NCBI RefSeq assembly: GCF_029688625.1
Contig: NZ_JARULC010000003.1
Span: forward strand, 372,001 to 436,000
Source of the DNA: Qipengyuania marincola
GTDB taxonomy: Bacteria; Pseudomonadota; Alphaproteobacteria; Sphingomonadales; Sphingomonadaceae
Direction: 5' to 3'
DNA: 64,000 nucleotides
Part shown: positions 8,073-16,704 of the stretch, in pieces
How positions within the stretch are numbered: position 1 is the stretch's first letter
How the letters are laid out: each line of letters begins with the position of its first letter
Made by a program: the position numbers and the translations under genes
The notes under the pieces: model-generated
What the model was told of the DNA's origin: nothing
Databases searched by the model: none
Seen by the model: only the letters and a program-made list of their open reading frames with translations

Positions 8073-9193
8073 CCCGGCAGGTCCGCGAAGTCGGTCAGCG
8101 CCGCATCGCGCAGGCCCCGCCACACGTTTCTCGCCTGGACGGTTTCCGGCACATCATGAACGCGGTGGAGCTGGACCCCGGCGTCCATGCCCTTCACTGC
8201 CAGCGTCACGCTGCCGCCCAGGCGCGCATTGGTCTCGGCCTCATGCGAGAGCGCGCCGATCATCCGTTTGCGGCTCGCGCCGAGCAGCAGCGGGTGGCCG
8301 AGTGCGTGGAACAGCGGCAGCGCGTTGATCAACGCAAGGTTCTCGGCGAGCGATTTGCCGAAGCCGATGCCGGGGTCGAGCAGGATGTTGCGGGCCTCGA
8401 TGCCTGCCTCGAGCGCCGCATCGCGGCGGCCACGCAGTGCATCGAACACGTCGAACACCACATTGGCATAGTCCCCGCCCTCATGCAGGTCCTCGCCGCT
8501 GCCGGGCGCGTGCATCAGCACCACCGGCACGCCGGCGCGCGCGACCACTTCGGCAGCGCGCGGATCGTGGGTCAGGCCGCTGACGTCGTTGACCAGCGTC
8601 GCGCCTGCATCGAGCGCCGCCTCGATCACCGCCGCCTTGCGCGTGTCGACGCTGACGGCCGCGCCCATCGCCGCGCAGGCCTCGATCGCCGGGACGACGC
8701 GCGCGATCTCGTCGCCTTCCCACACGGGCTTGGCACCGGGTCGCGTGCTTTCCCCGCCCACGTCGATGATCGAGGCGCCCGCCTCCACCATCGCCGCGGC
8801 GTGCTCGCGTGCGGCTTCCGGACTGTCATGTGCGCCACCGTCGCTGAAGCTGTCGGGCGTCATGTTGAGGATGCCCATCACCTGCGGCTGGTCGAGGCGG
8901 ATCGTGCGCGCACCCAGCTCCAGCGCCGGATGCGCGAGCGTGAGGTTGGCCCATTGCGCTTCCGCATCACCCGCCACGTCGTCGGGCAACTGTCCCAGCA
9001 CCTCGGCCATCGTATCGGGCGCAGCCAACCAGCGGTCGACCACTTCGCCGCCCCCCTGCTTGTCGACGCGCCGCAGGATGACCGCAAAACGGCTGGCATA
9101 GACCATGCTTCCGGCAAGCCGGATGGCATTGCCATGCTCGGCCTGCGGACCGGATACGAAGCCGATGGGGCGGATGTAGGCATGTTGGATCAT
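8069..9193 (-). CDS. folP: Dihydropteroate synthase
   Basis: Condenses 6-hydroxymethyl-7,8-dihydropterin pyrophosphate with p-aminobenzoate in folate synthesis; cytoplasmic. The signature MGILNMTPDSFSDGG starts at residue 106, followed by GGESTRPGA and, later, LLDPGIGFGKS and LLLGASRKR. The protein is 374 residues, against about 280 for E. coli FolP. The extra ~100 N-terminal residues (starting MIQHAYIRPIGFVSGPQAEH) have no domain I recognise. The ATG at 9193 is the first in frame. The stop overlaps that of the convergent SDR gene. Confidence 0.95.
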   Translation of the reverse strand: MIQHAYIRPIGFVSGPQAEHGNAIRLAGSMVYASRFAVILRRVDKQGGGEVVDRWLAAPDTMAEVLGQLPDDVAGDAEAQWANLTLAHPALELGARTIRLDQPQVMGILNMTPDSFSDGGAHDSPEAAREHAAAMVEAGASIIDVGGESTRPGAKPVWEGDEIARVVPAIEACAAMGAAVSVDTRKAAVIEAALDAGATLVNDVSGLTHDPRAAEVVARAGVPVVLMHAPGSGEDLHEGGDYANVVFDVFDALRGRRDAALEAGIEARNILLDPGIGFGKSLAENLALINALPLFHALGHPLLLGASRKRMIGALSHEAETNARLGGSVTLAVKGMDAGVQLHRVHDVPETVQARNVWRGLRDAALTDFADLPG

Positions 9194-9366
9194 TGTTGGA
9201 AAGCCTCAGGGCAAGCACCGCGACATGGACCGCATGTTACACGGTCCTGGGGAAGAAAAGTTGAATTGCAGCGCGGTGGTCGCATGGTGAGGGGGAGAAG
9301 GAAAGCAGCTCTGGAGTTCATGCCCGCCTGACTAGGCCAGGCAAGCCCTGTAGGACAGCCCGGCTG

Positions 9367-10335
9367 TCAGGCACCGATCACGATATCGCATTCGACACCC
9401 GTTCGCGGGTAGCGCATGTCCACTCGCCCCATAGTTCCGAGAGCATCGGAAATCAGCAACGACCCGAAGCCGCCCGCATTCCTGTTCTCGACCGGCGGAC
9501 CGTCGATCTCACGCCACTCGATCTGCAGCGCACCTTTCTGCTGGTCTATCCGCACCGTCACGCGTCCGGCGTCGTTCGACAGCGCCCCGTATTTCAGCGC
9601 ATTTGTGATCAATTCGTGGAAGACCAGCGCCAGGCCCTGTCCGGTCGTGCCGGACAGGGAATGTTCGCCGATGATATCGACCGAAATGCGGTCTTCCAGC
9701 TCGGGAAAGGCGGCCAGCTCGGCCTCCAGTATCTCGCTCGGACACAGGGCAGCGGAATCGTCGCTCACGAGCAGTTTGTGACTGCGTGCCAATGCCCCTA
9801 CCCGACCTTCCAGCGCATTTGCGAAAGTCGCAATATCGCCGGCCTTGCGCGACGATAGCCGCACGATCGACTTGATGATCGACAGCATGTTCCGCACGCG
9901 GTGGTTGAGCTCGTCGGTCAGCAGCCTCAGCCGCGACTCCCGCTGCTTGGTATCGGTAATGTCGATGACGTGACCAATCAGCTTGTACGGTTCGCCATCG
10001 TCCCCCAGAAGCGGGCGCCCCGCAGCACTGATCCATCGTTTCTCGCCGGCAGCCGTGACGATAGCACAGTCGAAGGCCCATTCCGTTCCCGACGCGATCG
10101 CCTCTTGTTGAAGCTGCGCAATTCGCTCGCGTTCGTCGGGGACGACGTGATCGAGAAATCTCTCGTAGGTCCACTCGACGGGCGACTGGTCATACCCGAA
10201 AATCTGGTCGTGATGAAAGTTTCGGATGGCCCGCCCCGAAGCGAGATCGAGCTCCCAGATCCCTATGTGCGCCGTATTTAGAATCAGGCGAAGGTGATCG
10301 GCGCTTAAATTGTCGAATGGCCTGAGGTCCGTCAT
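9367..10335 (-). CDS. PAS domain HWE-family sensor histidine kinase
   Basis: 322 residues, no membrane segment, so a soluble sensor. A PAS domain covers about residues 14-130 (IGIWELDLASG, ending GHVIDITDTK). The HWE kinase core follows: H-box LNHRVRNMLSII with H145 as phospho-acceptor, N-box FHELITNALKYGALS, and WREIDGP giving the W-x-E after which the family is named, then GGFGSLLI. HWE kinases in alphaproteobacteria often signal through PhyR-type general stress regulators or single receivers. No receiver gene is adjacent. It is a clear paralogue of the kinase at 16705-17697: the PAS domains share IGxWELD, WTY and GHVIDIT. Confidence 0.93.
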   Translation of the reverse strand: MTDLRPFDNLSADHLRLILNTAHIGIWELDLASGRAIRNFHHDQIFGYDQSPVEWTYERFLDHVVPDERERIAQLQQEAIASGTEWAFDCAIVTAAGEKRWISAAGRPLLGDDGEPYKLIGHVIDITDTKQRESRLRLLTDELNHRVRNMLSIIKSIVRLSSRKAGDIATFANALEGRVGALARSHKLLVSDDSAALCPSEILEAELAAFPELEDRISVDIIGEHSLSGTTGQGLALVFHELITNALKYGALSNDAGRVTVRIDQQKGALQIEWREIDGPPVENRNAGGFGSLLISDALGTMGRVDMRYPRTGVECDIVIGA

Positions 10336-10524
10336 TGCCGGCGTTCTAACACGGGCACAGCGAGTGTCACCCGCTCAAACGACCCTGCGTATTTGTCAGC
10401 CGTCCTGCGCGAGCAGATGCGCGGCGAAGGCTCGCGCCGCAAAAGTGGTCTGGCCGGCCAGGCAGATCGCTTTCCCATTGGAAAAAGCCGGGCAAGAGGC
10501 GCTTTTAGACCGAAGGTTGCCCAA

Positions 10525-10557
10525 TGAAAAAAGCCCCGGCGCAAACCGGGGCTTTTC
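10525..10557 (-). terminator. Rho-independent terminator of the TonB-dependent receptor gene, possibly bidirectional
   Basis: AAAAAAGCCCCGG ... CCGGGGCTTTTC gives a 7-bp GC stem (GCCCCGG/CCGGGGC) with a short loop and A/T runs on both sides. It begins about 25 bases past the receiver gene's stop codon on the minus strand, so it should end that transcript. The plus-strand reading also has a T-run, but no plus-strand gene precedes it. Confidence 0.8.
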
Positions 10558-10581
10558 TCGTTCAGGCAGTCGGTGCGACGA

Positions 10582-13500
10582 TCAGAAGCCGAGCTGGTCG
10601 CCCGTGATACGCACACCGGCGTAGAAGAACCGGCCAAGAGCGCTGACCGGATAGAAGGTCAGGCCGACATCGGGTTCCTGGTCGAAGATGTTGTTCACCC
10701 CGACGTAGAAGCTCATGTCGTCTTCGGTCGTCCAGCGCAGCTGCATGTCATGCTGGAACTTCGCATCGATCTTGATGAATTCCGGTGCCACGATGTCCGG
10801 ATCGGCCTCGATCGTGCGACGAGCAAAGCGCAGCGTCTCGTCCCAGTAGTTGATGCCGTAGTTGAAGTTGAAGTTGTCGAGCGTCCAGTTGAAGTCGAAG
10901 TTCACCTGCCATTCCGGCGCGCCCTGCACCCCGGCATTCTCGATGATGTCAGCTCCCGGTGTGCCCTGCGTCTTCAGCTCGATCAGGTGGTTGCCCACCA
11001 CGCTGAAGTTGAACGTCCCGAGATTGTCCGTCGGCTGACGATAGCGCAGCGAGAAGTCGATCCCCTTGGTGGAGAACGCGGCCACGTTCTGCGGACGCAG
11101 GGTGAAGCCGCTGACGATCCCGGCATCGTTCGGGTCGAAGCCTGCACCGACCGGCGTACGATCGATATTGTCGCAGAATTCGTTGTCGAGCGTTGCAGCA
11201 TCCACGCACAGTTCAAGCAGCGTGTTGGCCGACGGGGTGGAGATCGCATCCTCGATTTCCACGTCGTAGTAGTCGGCGGACATCACCAGGCCCGGAATGA
11301 AGCTCGGCTGGAAGATCGCACCCAGAGTGATCGTCTTCGCGGTTTCCTCGCTCAGGTCGAGATTGCCGGTGCTGAGGCCCGGCAGGCTGACCCCGGCGTC
11401 GCCGGTGAACGTCGCGATCTGCGCATCTGTCAGGCCGAGACCCGACAGCAGCGCGACGCAGTTGGCTTCGCGCGTGGCGCTGCCATTGTCGCGATTGTCG
11501 AATGCACACGGATCGTCGATGAAGGCGAAGGTCTGGTTCGACGGCGAGAACAGTTCGCCGATGTTCGGCGCGCGAACCGCCTGCGCATAGGTGCCGCGGA
11601 CGCGGAAGTCGGCGATCGGCGCGTAGACCAGGCCGCCCTGGTAGGTGAAGGTCGTGCCGACGGTCGAGTATTCCGATACGCGCGCCGCACCGTTGACGGT
11701 CAGTTCGTAGAAGCCCGGGCGGTCCTGCACGATCGGCACGCGCACTTCGGCGAAGCCCTCGTAGACGTCGAACGAGCCGGTTTCCGGGAACAGGGCGTTA
11801 CCGAAGGTCAGGCCGGTGGTGTTGACCGGATCGGGAATGCTTTCGCTGATTTCCTTGCGATATTCGGCACCGAGCGCGAAGCCGATCGGATCGCCCCAAA
11901 GTGCGAAACCGTCACCGAAATCGCCGCTGAATGCCGCGGTAGCGACATGCTGCTTGATGGTGCTGGTATCGACCGCCGTGGTGTTGATGAAGGCGAGCGA
12001 TGCCGGATCCTGATTGTTCGAGAACAGGTTGAAGGGCACGCAGCCGCTGTTCGCACCGGGCGTGAAGGACAGGGTGTCGAAATCGTCGAAGAAGAAAGCG
12101 CCGGTGACGTTCTGGTTGGAACTGGTCGCATCGCCGGTCAGGTTCGAACGGCAGACGATGTTGCCATTGGGCGTGCCGGTCAGGAATTCCCCTTCGTCGA
12201 CCGCGTCGAGCGCCGCAAAGAAGCGGTCATTGAAGCGGGTGTTCGTCTGGCGAATGACATTGTCCGACTGGCCATAGACATAGGAAGCGTCGAAGCGGAT
12301 CGTGTCGGTGATGTCGGCTTCGATGCCGGCAACGCCGCGATAGGTCTCACGGCGGTTGTCTTCACCGCGACGGCCAAGATCGAGGTTGTCGCGGCCGGTC
12401 ACCAGCACGATGTCGAGGAAGTCGAACGCGTTCACTGCCGGGTCGTTGATGTTGGCGGGGATGAACGGGTTGTCGGTCGGCACGCCGATGAAGAAGTCGA
12501 AGGTCGGCTGGCCGAAGGATTCGGAATCGACCCGGGCGTACTTGCCCTCGGCAAAGAAGCGAACGCTGTCGGTCAGCTCGTAGCTGAAGAGCAGGTTGCC
12601 GATGTAGCGATCGAGGTTCGGCAGGATTTCGCCGCTATAGGTCGACACCGGGGTACCCGAGCCGCCGCTCTCGAAGAAGCTGCCGAGGAAGGTGCCCGGG
12701 ATATAGGGACGGCCGTCACCGAGGAAATCGGGCAGGAAATCGAAATCGGTGTCGATCGCGCTGATCGGGCTCGAGTCGAGATAGTTCACGTCCGACGCGA
12801 GAATCCGATCGGGGATGTTGGGATCGTCGGCCAGATCGTCCTGATTGTCGAAGAAGGCCCGGAAGCTCGGCCCGAACGCACGGCGATCCGACAACAGCAG
12901 ACGGTCGTCATGGCCATACTCGACATTGGCAGCGATATTGCCGCGGCCGCCGGCGAAGTTGGTGCCGATGGTTGCCGAAACGAAGCTGGAATTGCCGTCA
13001 CCCTTTTCCGAAATGCCGGTCTGGGCCCGGACGGTGAAGCCTTCGAAGTCGCGCTTGGTGACGAAGTTCACGACGCCGCTGACAGCGTCCGCGCCGTAAA
13101 TCGCCGATGCACCGCCGGTAACGATGTCGATCCGTTCAATCAGGTCGATCGGGATCGAGTTCGTATCGACCGAGGACGAACCGGGGACTGCCGCAACGTG
13201 ACGGCGGCCATCGATCAGCGTCAGCGTCCGCTGCGTGCCGAGGTTGCGCAGATCGAGCAGGTTGAGACCAACGCCGCCGATCCCGGCATTGGCACCGGAA
13301 CCGTCGTTGGAGTTGTACGATCCGGTAAGCGCCGGAGCTTCGGTGAGGAAGTCGGTGAGGTTGGTCACGCCGCTGTTCTGGATGGCGGTGTCGTCGATCG
13401 CGACCACGGGGCTTGCGAAGTCGTATTCGCGTGTGCGGATGCGCGTTCCGGAGACGACGATGGCATTCTGCTCGACTGCACCAGCGACATCGTCGCAATC

Positions 13501-13638
13501 ACCGTCAGCGTTTTCGTCGAGGCAGGTTTCGTCCTCTGCAACATCCTGCGCCTGCACCGTCATCGGAGCAACCAGTGCGAGCACGGCAGCGCTTGCCAGC
13601 ATCGCGCGCTTGCCCTGGTGAATCGACGTGAATTTCAT
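10582..13638 (-). CDS. TonB-dependent outer-membrane receptor
   Basis: 1018 residues from the ATG at 13638, preceded by GAGGGAC as ribosome binding site; an open frame continues upstream but lacks a signal sequence there. A signal peptide covers about residues 1-30 (ending MTVQAQ). Next comes an acidic Cys-containing stretch, a TonB-box-like NAIVVSGTRI, the plug domain (FLTEAPALTGSYNSNDG, IYGADAVSGVVNFVTKRDFEGF) and a long beta-barrel ending in the C-terminal aromatic F required for barrel assembly. Such receptors take up siderophores, cobalamin, or plant and algal oligomers; the substrate is not evident and no transport or enzyme genes flank it. The transcript ends at the hairpin at 10525-10557. 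Confidence 0.95.
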   Translation of the reverse strand: MKFTSIHQGKRAMLASAAVLALVAPMTVQAQDVAEDETCLDENADGDCDDVAGAVEQNAIVVSGTRIRTREYDFASPVVAIDDTAIQNSGVTNLTDFLTEAPALTGSYNSNDGSGANAGIGGVGLNLLDLRNLGTQRTLTLIDGRRHVAAVPGSSSVDTNSIPIDLIERIDIVTGGASAIYGADAVSGVVNFVTKRDFEGFTVRAQTGISEKGDGNSSFVSATIGTNFAGGRGNIAANVEYGHDDRLLLSDRRAFGPSFRAFFDNQDDLADDPNIPDRILASDVNYLDSSPISAIDTDFDFLPDFLGDGRPYIPGTFLGSFFESGGSGTPVSTYSGEILPNLDRYIGNLLFSYELTDSVRFFAEGKYARVDSESFGQPTFDFFIGVPTDNPFIPANINDPAVNAFDFLDIVLVTGRDNLDLGRRGEDNRRETYRGVAGIEADITDTIRFDASYVYGQSDNVIRQTNTRFNDRFFAALDAVDEGEFLTGTPNGNIVCRSNLTGDATSSNQNVTGAFFFDDFDTLSFTPGANSGCVPFNLFSNNQDPASLAFINTTAVDTSTIKQHVATAAFSGDFGDGFALWGDPIGFALGAEYRKEISESIPDPVNTTGLTFGNALFPETGSFDVYEGFAEVRVPIVQDRPGFYELTVNGAARVSEYSTVGTTFTYQGGLVYAPIADFRVRGTYAQAVRAPNIGELFSPSNQTFAFIDDPCAFDNRDNGSATREANCVALLSGLGLTDAQIATFTGDAGVSLPGLSTGNLDLSEETAKTITLGAIFQPSFIPGLVMSADYYDVEIEDAISTPSANTLLELCVDAATLDNEFCDNIDRTPVGAGFDPNDAGIVSGFTLRPQNVAAFSTKGIDFSLRYRQPTDNLGTFNFSVVGNHLIELKTQGTPGADIIENAGVQGAPEWQVNFDFNWTLDNFNFNYGINYWDETLRFARRTIEADPDIVAPEFIKIDAKFQHDMQLRWTTEDDMSFYVGVNNIFDQEPDVGLTFYPVSALGRFFYAGVRITGDQLGF

Positions 13639-13964
13639 AAAGCGTCCCTCATCAGCTAATCGGAGAATTTGATCGCCGCCCGCTAGCATGTGTGAAGGAC
13701 GTGACCACGATTTCTTGACTGTGCCGAGGCAACTGGCCGACAAGTGTGGCAGTTTCGCCACGGCAGAAAGCCGCGGATTTGCAGCGCAGCTGCGCGCGAT
13801 GGAGCTTGCGACCGCCGCCAAGCAGATCGCAAAATTCCATTAGTCACACTGGGAAAAAAGCCCCCGGCACCTTGCAGATGCCGAGGGCCAAAGTCGAAGT
13901 CACCCTACGGATTTGCAGGGTGCCCTTCGGGTCGCTTCTGAATTCTTTCAGATATTCGGGATTC
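13639..13964. other. Intergenic region upstream of the TonB-dependent receptor gene
   Basis: 326 bases without a convincing gene. It holds the receptor's ribosome binding site (13640-13650, minus) and presumably its promoter, a GCGCAGCTGCGC palindrome near 13780-13795, and the terminator at 13854-13888 of the two small minus-strand genes upstream. A 62-codon minus-strand frame (13652-13840) has no plausible ribosome binding site or recognisable product and was not called. Confidence 0.6.
13854..13888 (-). terminator. Rho-independent terminator of the DUF2384-like gene unit
   Basis: On the minus strand a 10-bp stem (13879-13888 with 13860-13869, one G-U pair) with a 9-base loop is followed directly by six U residues and CCC. 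It lies about 75 bases after the stop of the small gene at 13965. Confidence 0.8.
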
Positions 13965-14195
13965 TCATTCGCGCGGCCCGGAGGCGGTTCGCAGAGCGCC
14001 CTCGACGAGCGCCCTGCCGGCTTCGCTTTCTGCCGCAAGATCGATGGGCCTCTGTTCGAGCGCGGAATGATGGCTGTTCATGAAGCTGATCCCCTCGTCG
14101 CGGCCAAGGGCCAGAATCGCGCTGCGGGTGATTTCGCGTTGCCTTAGAGTGGCGGAACGAGAAAGGCCGCAAGGCCCTTCGCCGCTTGCGTTCAC
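13965..14195 (-). CDS. Small DUF2384 (MbcA/ParS/Xre antitoxin C-terminal)-like protein
   Basis: 76 residues from a GTG at 14195 that overlaps the stop of the upstream small gene (GTGA), which decides the start. The segment SFMNSHHSALEQRPIDLA followed by AESEAGRALVEGAL resembles the toxin-binding domain of MbcA/ParS/Xre antitoxins (DUF2384), with the typical FLN...L.xRPIDL...E.G...V...L pattern. No Xre-type helix-turn-helix is present and no RES-domain toxin gene is nearby, so this is a lone or orphan version. The unit ends at the terminator at 13854-13888. The family call is by pattern only; a regulatory or stress-related role is inference. Confidence 0.6.
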   Translation of the reverse strand: MNASGEGPCGLSRSATLRQREITRSAILALGRDEGISFMNSHHSALEQRPIDLAAESEAGRALVEGALRTASGPRE

Positions 14196-14428
14196 GACCC
14201 CTGGCCGGCAGTCCGCGCGGAATTCAGGCTTGCCAGGAGCGCATCCTTGCTCGCCCTGGCGGTCCATGCGAGAGCAGCGGCGGCCCCGAGGGTGGTCTGG
14301 AATTGCGCGATTTCGTCTGCAAGCCTTGCAGCGTCGGAAAGGCAACGATCGCGGAACCCGTCCGAAATCGCCGTGTCCGCGCGCATCTGCGCAGCCTGAT
14401 GGTCCGAATAAAGCTTGTTGAGGTCCAT
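14192..14428 (-). CDS. Small helical protein of unknown function, coupled to the DUF2384-like gene
   Basis: 78 residues starting MDLNKLYSDHQAAQMRADTA. The ATG at 14428 has a good ribosome binding site (GGGAG). It appears all-alpha, with Ala-rich amphipathic helices (SDAARLADEIAQFQTTLGAA) and no signal or membrane segment. It is followed without a gap by the DUF2384-like gene (GTGA overlap), so the two should be made together. I recognise no family. A toxin, a helical partner of the DUF2384 domain, or a stress protein are possible; none is shown. Confidence 0.6.
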   Translation of the reverse strand: MDLNKLYSDHQAAQMRADTAISDGFRDRCLSDAARLADEIAQFQTTLGAAAALAWTARASKDALLASLNSARTAGQGS

Positions 14429-14758
14429 GATCGTCTCCCGGAAGATAAGCGGGAGCGCGGTTCGTCTCTCAGTCGCAGCTGCTATGATGGTACGCTGCAA
14501 TGGCCGGCTGGTAGCAGACCAGCGCCAATCTGTCCCGAATTCTTTTCCTGAAGGATCGTTAGGTGTTTGCCACCAGGCATGGTAGGAGGCCTTGCTGACG
14601 TCGAAATTTGCGACGGACTTCGGATTTTGACGACCGCCGCTTGCCTTCACTGGCCCCGGCGCAAACCAGACAACGACTTCCTTTCATCGGACGATTTGAT
14701 GCACGACCGCACCGCATGTCGCGGCGCGGCAACCCATGCGTTCTCGAAAGGAACACAC
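14429..14758. other. Divergent promoter region between the small-gene pair and the cold-shock gene
   Basis: 330 bases without a convincing gene. It must carry the promoters of the minus-strand pair (14428) and of the plus-strand cold-shock gene (14759), leaving room for a long 5' leader on the latter, a common site of cold-shock control. The cold-shock ribosome binding site AAAGGA is at 14747-14752. No clear consensus promoter was identified by eye. Confidence 0.5.
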
Positions 14759-14971
14759 ATGAGCAAGACCGGAACCGTAAAATTCTTCAACGCCGACAAG
14801 GGCTATGGCTTCATCCAGCCCGACGATGGCTCGGATGACAGCTTCGTCCACATCAGCGCAGTGCAGGCCGCCGGCATGCAGACGCTCGATAAGGAACAGC
14901 GTCTCAACTACGAAGTCGAGACCGGTCGCAATGGCAAGGCCAGCGCGGTCAACCTGTCGGCAGCAGACTAA
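14759..14971 (+). CDS. Cold-shock protein (CspA family)
   Basis: 70 residues, the normal length for a single cold-shock domain. RNP1 is KGYGFIQPD and RNP2 is DSFVHISAV. These bind single-stranded RNA/DNA and melt RNA structure, so the protein acts as an RNA chaperone in the cytoplasm. The ATG at 14759 has AAAGGA six to seven bases upstream. An extended upstream open frame is not coding. A perfect 12-bp hairpin follows at 14986-15015, then a small gene that may be read through from this one. Confidence 0.96.
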   Translation: MSKTGTVKFFNADKGYGFIQPDDGSDDSFVHISAVQAAGMQTLDKEQRLNYEVETGRNGKASAVNLSAAD

Positions 14972-14985
14972 ACCAGCCCAGAACC

Positions 14986-15015
14986 CCTGCGCGCCGGTTG
15001 ATGCCGGCGCGCAGG
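14986..15015 (+). terminator. Hairpin between the cold-shock gene and its follower
   Basis: Perfect 12-bp GC stem (14986-14997 with 15004-15015) and a 6-base loop TTGATG, followed by a C/T-rich stretch ending TGTTTG rather than a pure U-run. It could be a weak terminator or a 3'-end stabiliser allowing partial read-through into the gene at 15050. Confidence 0.6.
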
Positions 15016-15049
15016 ATCCCTCCCCTGTTTGTCAGAGAGCATCGACCCC

Positions 15050-15265
15050 ATGAAGCAGACCTTTGAATTCTACGATGCTCGCGCACGCGAAGCTGCAACG
15101 CATGCGGAGGAGGCTACGCTCGACAATGTGAAGGCACTCAATCTCCGGGCGGAAAAGACATGGCGCCTATTGGCCGAGCAAGCCAAGCAAGTCGTCATCC
15201 ATCGCGCGAAGGTGCTGAAGGAGCGCGAGGCCAGGGAGGCAGGAGAAGCCAGCGACCTGCGCTGA
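15050..15265 (+). CDS. Small charged helical protein, unknown function
   Basis: 71 residues starting MKQTFEFYDARAREAATHAE. A TTG at 15029 is also in frame, but the ATG at 15050 is more likely. The sequence is highly charged and Ala/Lys/Glu-rich, predicted as one or two long helices (ALNLRAEKTWRLLAEQAKQV, then HRAKVLKEREAREAGEA), with no membrane segment. It follows the cold-shock gene by 78 bases, separated by a hairpin, so it may be partly cotranscribed with it. No family is recognised. Confidence 0.55.
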   Translation: MKQTFEFYDARAREAATHAEEATLDNVKALNLRAEKTWRLLAEQAKQVVIHRAKVLKEREAREAGEASDLR

Positions 15266-15289
15266 CGCAAGTCCCTCGCTCCTCGCGAA

Positions 15290-16459
<1,170 letters not shown>

Positions 16460-16468
16460 TTATCCACA
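16460..16468 (+). promoter_or_regulatory. DnaA box upstream of ccrM
   Basis: TTATCCACA, identical to the high-affinity E. coli DnaA consensus, 22 bases upstream of the ccrM start codon. DnaA is a transcription factor for cell-cycle genes in alphaproteobacteria; binding here is inferred. Confidence 0.55.
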
Positions 16469-16472
16469 GGGT

Positions 16473-16625
16473 GAGTCCAAACCGATTCCGCGTCAAGCAG
16501 CTTAAAGGTTGCCTATCGGAACCTGCCCATCGAACAGGCAGAAGAACGAAAGGGGACCAACACAAGATGTTGAGTCCCCCGGTTCATGCGGGACTCGACA
16601 TGAAGGGGTGTGTCGCAAAGGACTC
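16473..16625. promoter_or_regulatory. Cluster of five GANTC sites between ccrM and the divergent HWE kinase gene
   Basis: GANTC occurs at 16473-16477 (GAGTC), 16484-16488 (GATTC), 16572-16576 (GAGTC), 16592-16596 (GACTC) and 16621-16625 (GACTC): five in 153 bases. In Caulobacter the ccrM leader carries GANTC sites whose methylation lowers ccrM transcription. The same sites also lie upstream of the kinase gene at 16705. Confidence 0.6.
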
Positions 16626-16704
16626 GCTCCATCGGAGAACGGCGAAATTTGCTTGTGGTGCGGTAACGGGTTAGGAACAGTCTGGACTTCGTAAGGGGCG
16701 CACC

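Noticed and set aside
9194..9366. Terminator in the folP-kinase gap (GCCTGAC...GTCAGGC)
   Set aside because: The stem is interrupted and partly within the kinase stop codon, and no U-run follows.
10573..13659. A 1028-codon open frame on the plus strand, antisense to the TonB-dependent receptor gene
   Set aside because: Its translation is Arg/Glu/Val-rich with no domain or signal, and the minus strand encodes a clear receptor over the same bases. Long antisense frames are expected with this GC-rich codon usage.
13652..13840. A 62-codon minus-strand frame upstream of the receptor gene
   Set aside because: No ribosome binding site or recognisable product, and it sits where the receptor promoter should be.
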